6,513 bases of DNA. Source: Anaerolineae bacterium (GTDB lineage: Bacteria; Chloroflexota; Anaerolineae; Aggregatilineales; Phototrophicaceae). Location: NCBI GenBank assembly GCA_019912905.1, contig JAIOHO010000610.1, positions 1-6,513 on the forward strand. Direction: 5' to 3'. This document shows positions 4,898-6,513 of the stretch, piece after piece. The notes under the pieces are model-generated. The model did not search any database and had not been told where the DNA came from. It saw nothing but the letters and a program-made list of their open reading frames with translations. Position numbers and translations under genes: made by a program. Within the stretch, counting starts at the first letter, position 1. The number at the start of each line of letters is the position of its first letter.

Positions 4898-6487
4898 TTA
4901 AGCCATACGTTCAAAGGTAATAAACTGGTCGATCTCATCGGGTTCGAGTTCACGCCCCGGCATCATCACCAGGTAGCTGTCGGCCCACAGCGACTCGGAT
5001 CGCAGGTCGGGTTCCTGGGCCTGGGCAATTTCCCCTGCGCGCCGCTTGAGATCGTCAATCACGGCATAAGCAGGCTGCTCGCCGGGGACATCGGCATGCA
5101 CATAGACATATTCTCCCTGCGCCCGCAGGGACTTCACCTGCCAGCCCATCTCACCCAACTGCAAGTTCAGCCCGGCAGCGATGGCGCGCCCGGCATGCTC
5201 GCTGAATCCCTGATCCGGCTCTCGCAGCACCCACAGGTACGTGAACGGCTGCACCACTTCTGGCTCAGTGCGGACCGATTCGACCGCGGGCATTTCGCCG
5301 GTCATCGTCGCCAGTTCCGGCAGGGTTTCTGTTTCCTCCTGGAGCACATCTTCGGGCACACTCTCCAGCGCTTCGATCAGGCGGCGACCCTGGCGGCGAA
5401 TATCGCGCAGTGGGGTCGTGCCGGAGAAGATCATGGTGAGCGTAAAATCATTCACCGTCTTGCGCGAGTAAAGCATGTAATCTTTGCCGCTGCTCGCCAG
5501 GGTGATAAAACGCACCCGGGCTTCGTTGGGGTTGGCGGTCCAGTCATCCGCAACAGCCGCGCGCAGTTCTTCGACTTCGTCCTGCGTGAGCTGCCCGGCA
5601 AAGGCGACAATTTCCTCGTTGCTGGTCAGCAGCGTGGCCTCGGCAGCCAGTTCCAGCGAAACCTGCGTCAGGCTGAGAGCGATCTGGGCGATGTACGGAT
5701 CATCCCGTTCAGCGAGGTCGAACTCGCTGGCCTGTGGCTCGAAGTCCGCCGCCGCGCCCAGTGTCACCGGCAGCTCTGCCGGATAAGGCCGTTCAAGCAT
5801 GACCGTATGCTCGTCAGAAGCCTCATCAATCGTCAGTTCCCAATCATCTTCAAAGCCGGGCAGCGAGGGCGGCACTTCCTGATGAGCAGCCGCAGATTCC
5901 GATTCCAGGTCCCATTCTGGCTCGGCATCCCAGGTTGCGTCCTCCGCTTCTTCCCAGGCCGAGGCGGGAGCCGCCTGTACGTCTTCATCTTCATCGAAAA
6001 AGAGTTCTTCAGGCATTGAAGGTGGCTCGGTCAGGGTCGTCTCGCGTCCGGAGCCAAGCACGGTCTCATCATCGAAGGGCAGTTCATCCAGCAGCCATTC
6101 GGGTTCCATCGGGGGTTCGAGTGTAGGCACACCCGGCCCACTGTCAGTATCTTCGTCCACCTCGGCATCCGCCAGCCATTCCGGTTCCTGGGCCGCTTGC
6201 GGTTCCCAGGCACTTCGGCTGGGGACAGTCTCGTCAAAATCGACTGCTTCTTCGGCTTCAAATGCCTGATCGAGGGCCGACTTCGCGTCATCCATCCGCT
6301 GCTTGATTTCCCACATGGCTTCAGGAGCCATTTCCTCAGTCGGGCGCGGCCCAGCAGGATCGGAGAATTCTTCAGGCAGGAAATCTGGCTCCTGAACGAA
6401 ACGTTCTGTCCGATCACGGCGCGATTCGGGCTTCTCCGGGGACTTCGATTCCAGTTTGCGAAGCTGCCTGGACTGGAATGATTCCAT
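4898..6487 (-). CDS. Acidic three-part protein: disordered N-terminus, roadblock/LC7-like domain, degenerate IS200/Y1 transposase-like domain
   Basis: This 529-residue protein has no function I can name; three regions are visible. Residues 1-262 are highly acidic, rich in Pro and Trp, and probably disordered; EPEW recurs at 101-104, 128-131 and 189-192. Residues about 264-375 look like a roadblock/LC7-type alpha/beta fold: a helix, then ATLLTSNEEIVAFAG (284-298), a helix, and strands with YMLYSR (337-342) and LTMIF (350-354). Roadblock domains commonly dimerise and bind small GTPases. Residues about 414-527 follow the order of IS200-like transposases: YLWVL, a GWQV strand, YVYVHADVPGE, a DLKRRA helix, LWADSYLV, and a final DEIDQFITF helix. 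The HxH motif is replaced by Tyr-Val-Tyr (460-462), and the usual Tyr of the last helix by Phe522. Nuclease activity is therefore unlikely, and a structural or binding role is more likely. The ATG at 6487 has no clear Shine-Dalgarno sequence and the frame stays open to the window edge, so the true start may lie outside. Its stop is 3 bases before the next start. The ORF is convincing; the domain calls come from pattern recall. Confidence 0.85.
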   Translation of the reverse strand: MESFQSRQLRKLESKSPEKPESRRDRTERFVQEPDFLPEEFSDPAGPRPTEEMAPEAMWEIKQRMDDAKSALDQAFEAEEAVDFDETVPSRSAWEPQAAQEPEWLADAEVDEDTDSGPGVPTLEPPMEPEWLLDELPFDDETVLGSGRETTLTEPPSMPEELFFDEDEDVQAAPASAWEEAEDATWDAEPEWDLESESAAAHQEVPPSLPGFEDDWELTIDEASDEHTVMLERPYPAELPVTLGAAADFEPQASEFDLAERDDPYIAQIALSLTQVSLELAAEATLLTSNEEIVAFAGQLTQDEVEELRAAVADDWTANPNEARVRFITLASSGKDYMLYSRKTVNDFTLTMIFSGTTPLRDIRRQGRRLIEALESVPEDVLQEETETLPELATMTGEMPAVESVRTEPEVVQPFTYLWVLREPDQGFSEHAGRAIAAGLNLQLGEMGWQVKSLRAQGEYVYVHADVPGEQPAYAVIDDLKRRAGEIAQAQEPDLRSESLWADSYLVMMPGRELEPDEIDQFITFERMA

Positions 6488-6513
6488 ATTCCAGGAAGGG
6501 AGCGGCTGAATAT
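6488..6513. other. Edge upstream of the first gene
   Basis: These 26 bases show no clear Shine-Dalgarno sequence for the ATG at 6487, and the minus-strand frame has no stop codon before the edge. The gene could start further upstream, and any promoter lies outside. Confidence 0.5.

Noticed and set aside
5096..6019. Plus-strand open frame of 307 codons
   Set aside because: It is antisense to the fusion protein gene. The minus-strand protein has clear domain order and this one does not.

Overview
The window is GC-rich by eye and tightly packed. All six credible genes lie on the minus strand, so transcription runs from base 6513 towards base 1. The source looks like an uncultured or environmental bacterium, most likely Chloroflexota (Anaerolineae-like). 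That is a recall-level guess from three things: a lineage-style architecture in the first gene, a UroD-like protein beside a cobalamin radical SAM protein, and two dispersed repeat types common in large environmental genomes. No rRNA, tRNA, CRISPR array or intact insertion sequence is visible.

Layout in transcription order. (1) 6487-4898: a 529-residue protein with a long acidic disordered N-terminus, a roadblock/LC7-like middle domain and a C-terminal domain resembling an IS200/Y1 transposase whose catalytic residues are all replaced. (2) 4894-3809: a uroporphyrinogen-decarboxylase-superfamily protein that is not HemE. (3) 3788-2748: a Pol-beta-type nucleotidyltransferase with a large helical C-terminal half. 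These three are spaced 3 and 20 bases apart and look like one transcription unit. A non-coding stretch of about 138 bases follows, carrying a possible promoter and two short palindromes. (4) 2609-1176: a B12-binding radical SAM enzyme of the BchE-like group. (5) 1171-944: a 75-residue protein with two membrane helices. (6) 938-78: a class I SAM-dependent methyltransferase. Genes 4-6 are 4 and 5 bases apart, and the ribosome binding site of gene 5 is built from the last codons of gene 4, so they form a second translationally linked unit.

The strongest unusual signals are two. The first is the fusion in gene 1 of a dead transposase-like domain to a roadblock-like domain and an acidic tail. The second is a roughly 101-base palindromic element with perfect 11-base terminal inverted repeats, inserted in frame inside the methyltransferase and translated as a 34-residue block. 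A second dispersed repeat lies just past the methyltransferase stop codon.

How the genes work together can only be inferred. The second unit pairs a cobalamin radical SAM enzyme with a SAM methyltransferase and a small membrane protein, as expected for modification of a small molecule or lipid near the membrane. The first unit has no pathway I can name. Nothing here matches a defence or toxin-antitoxin system I recognise.
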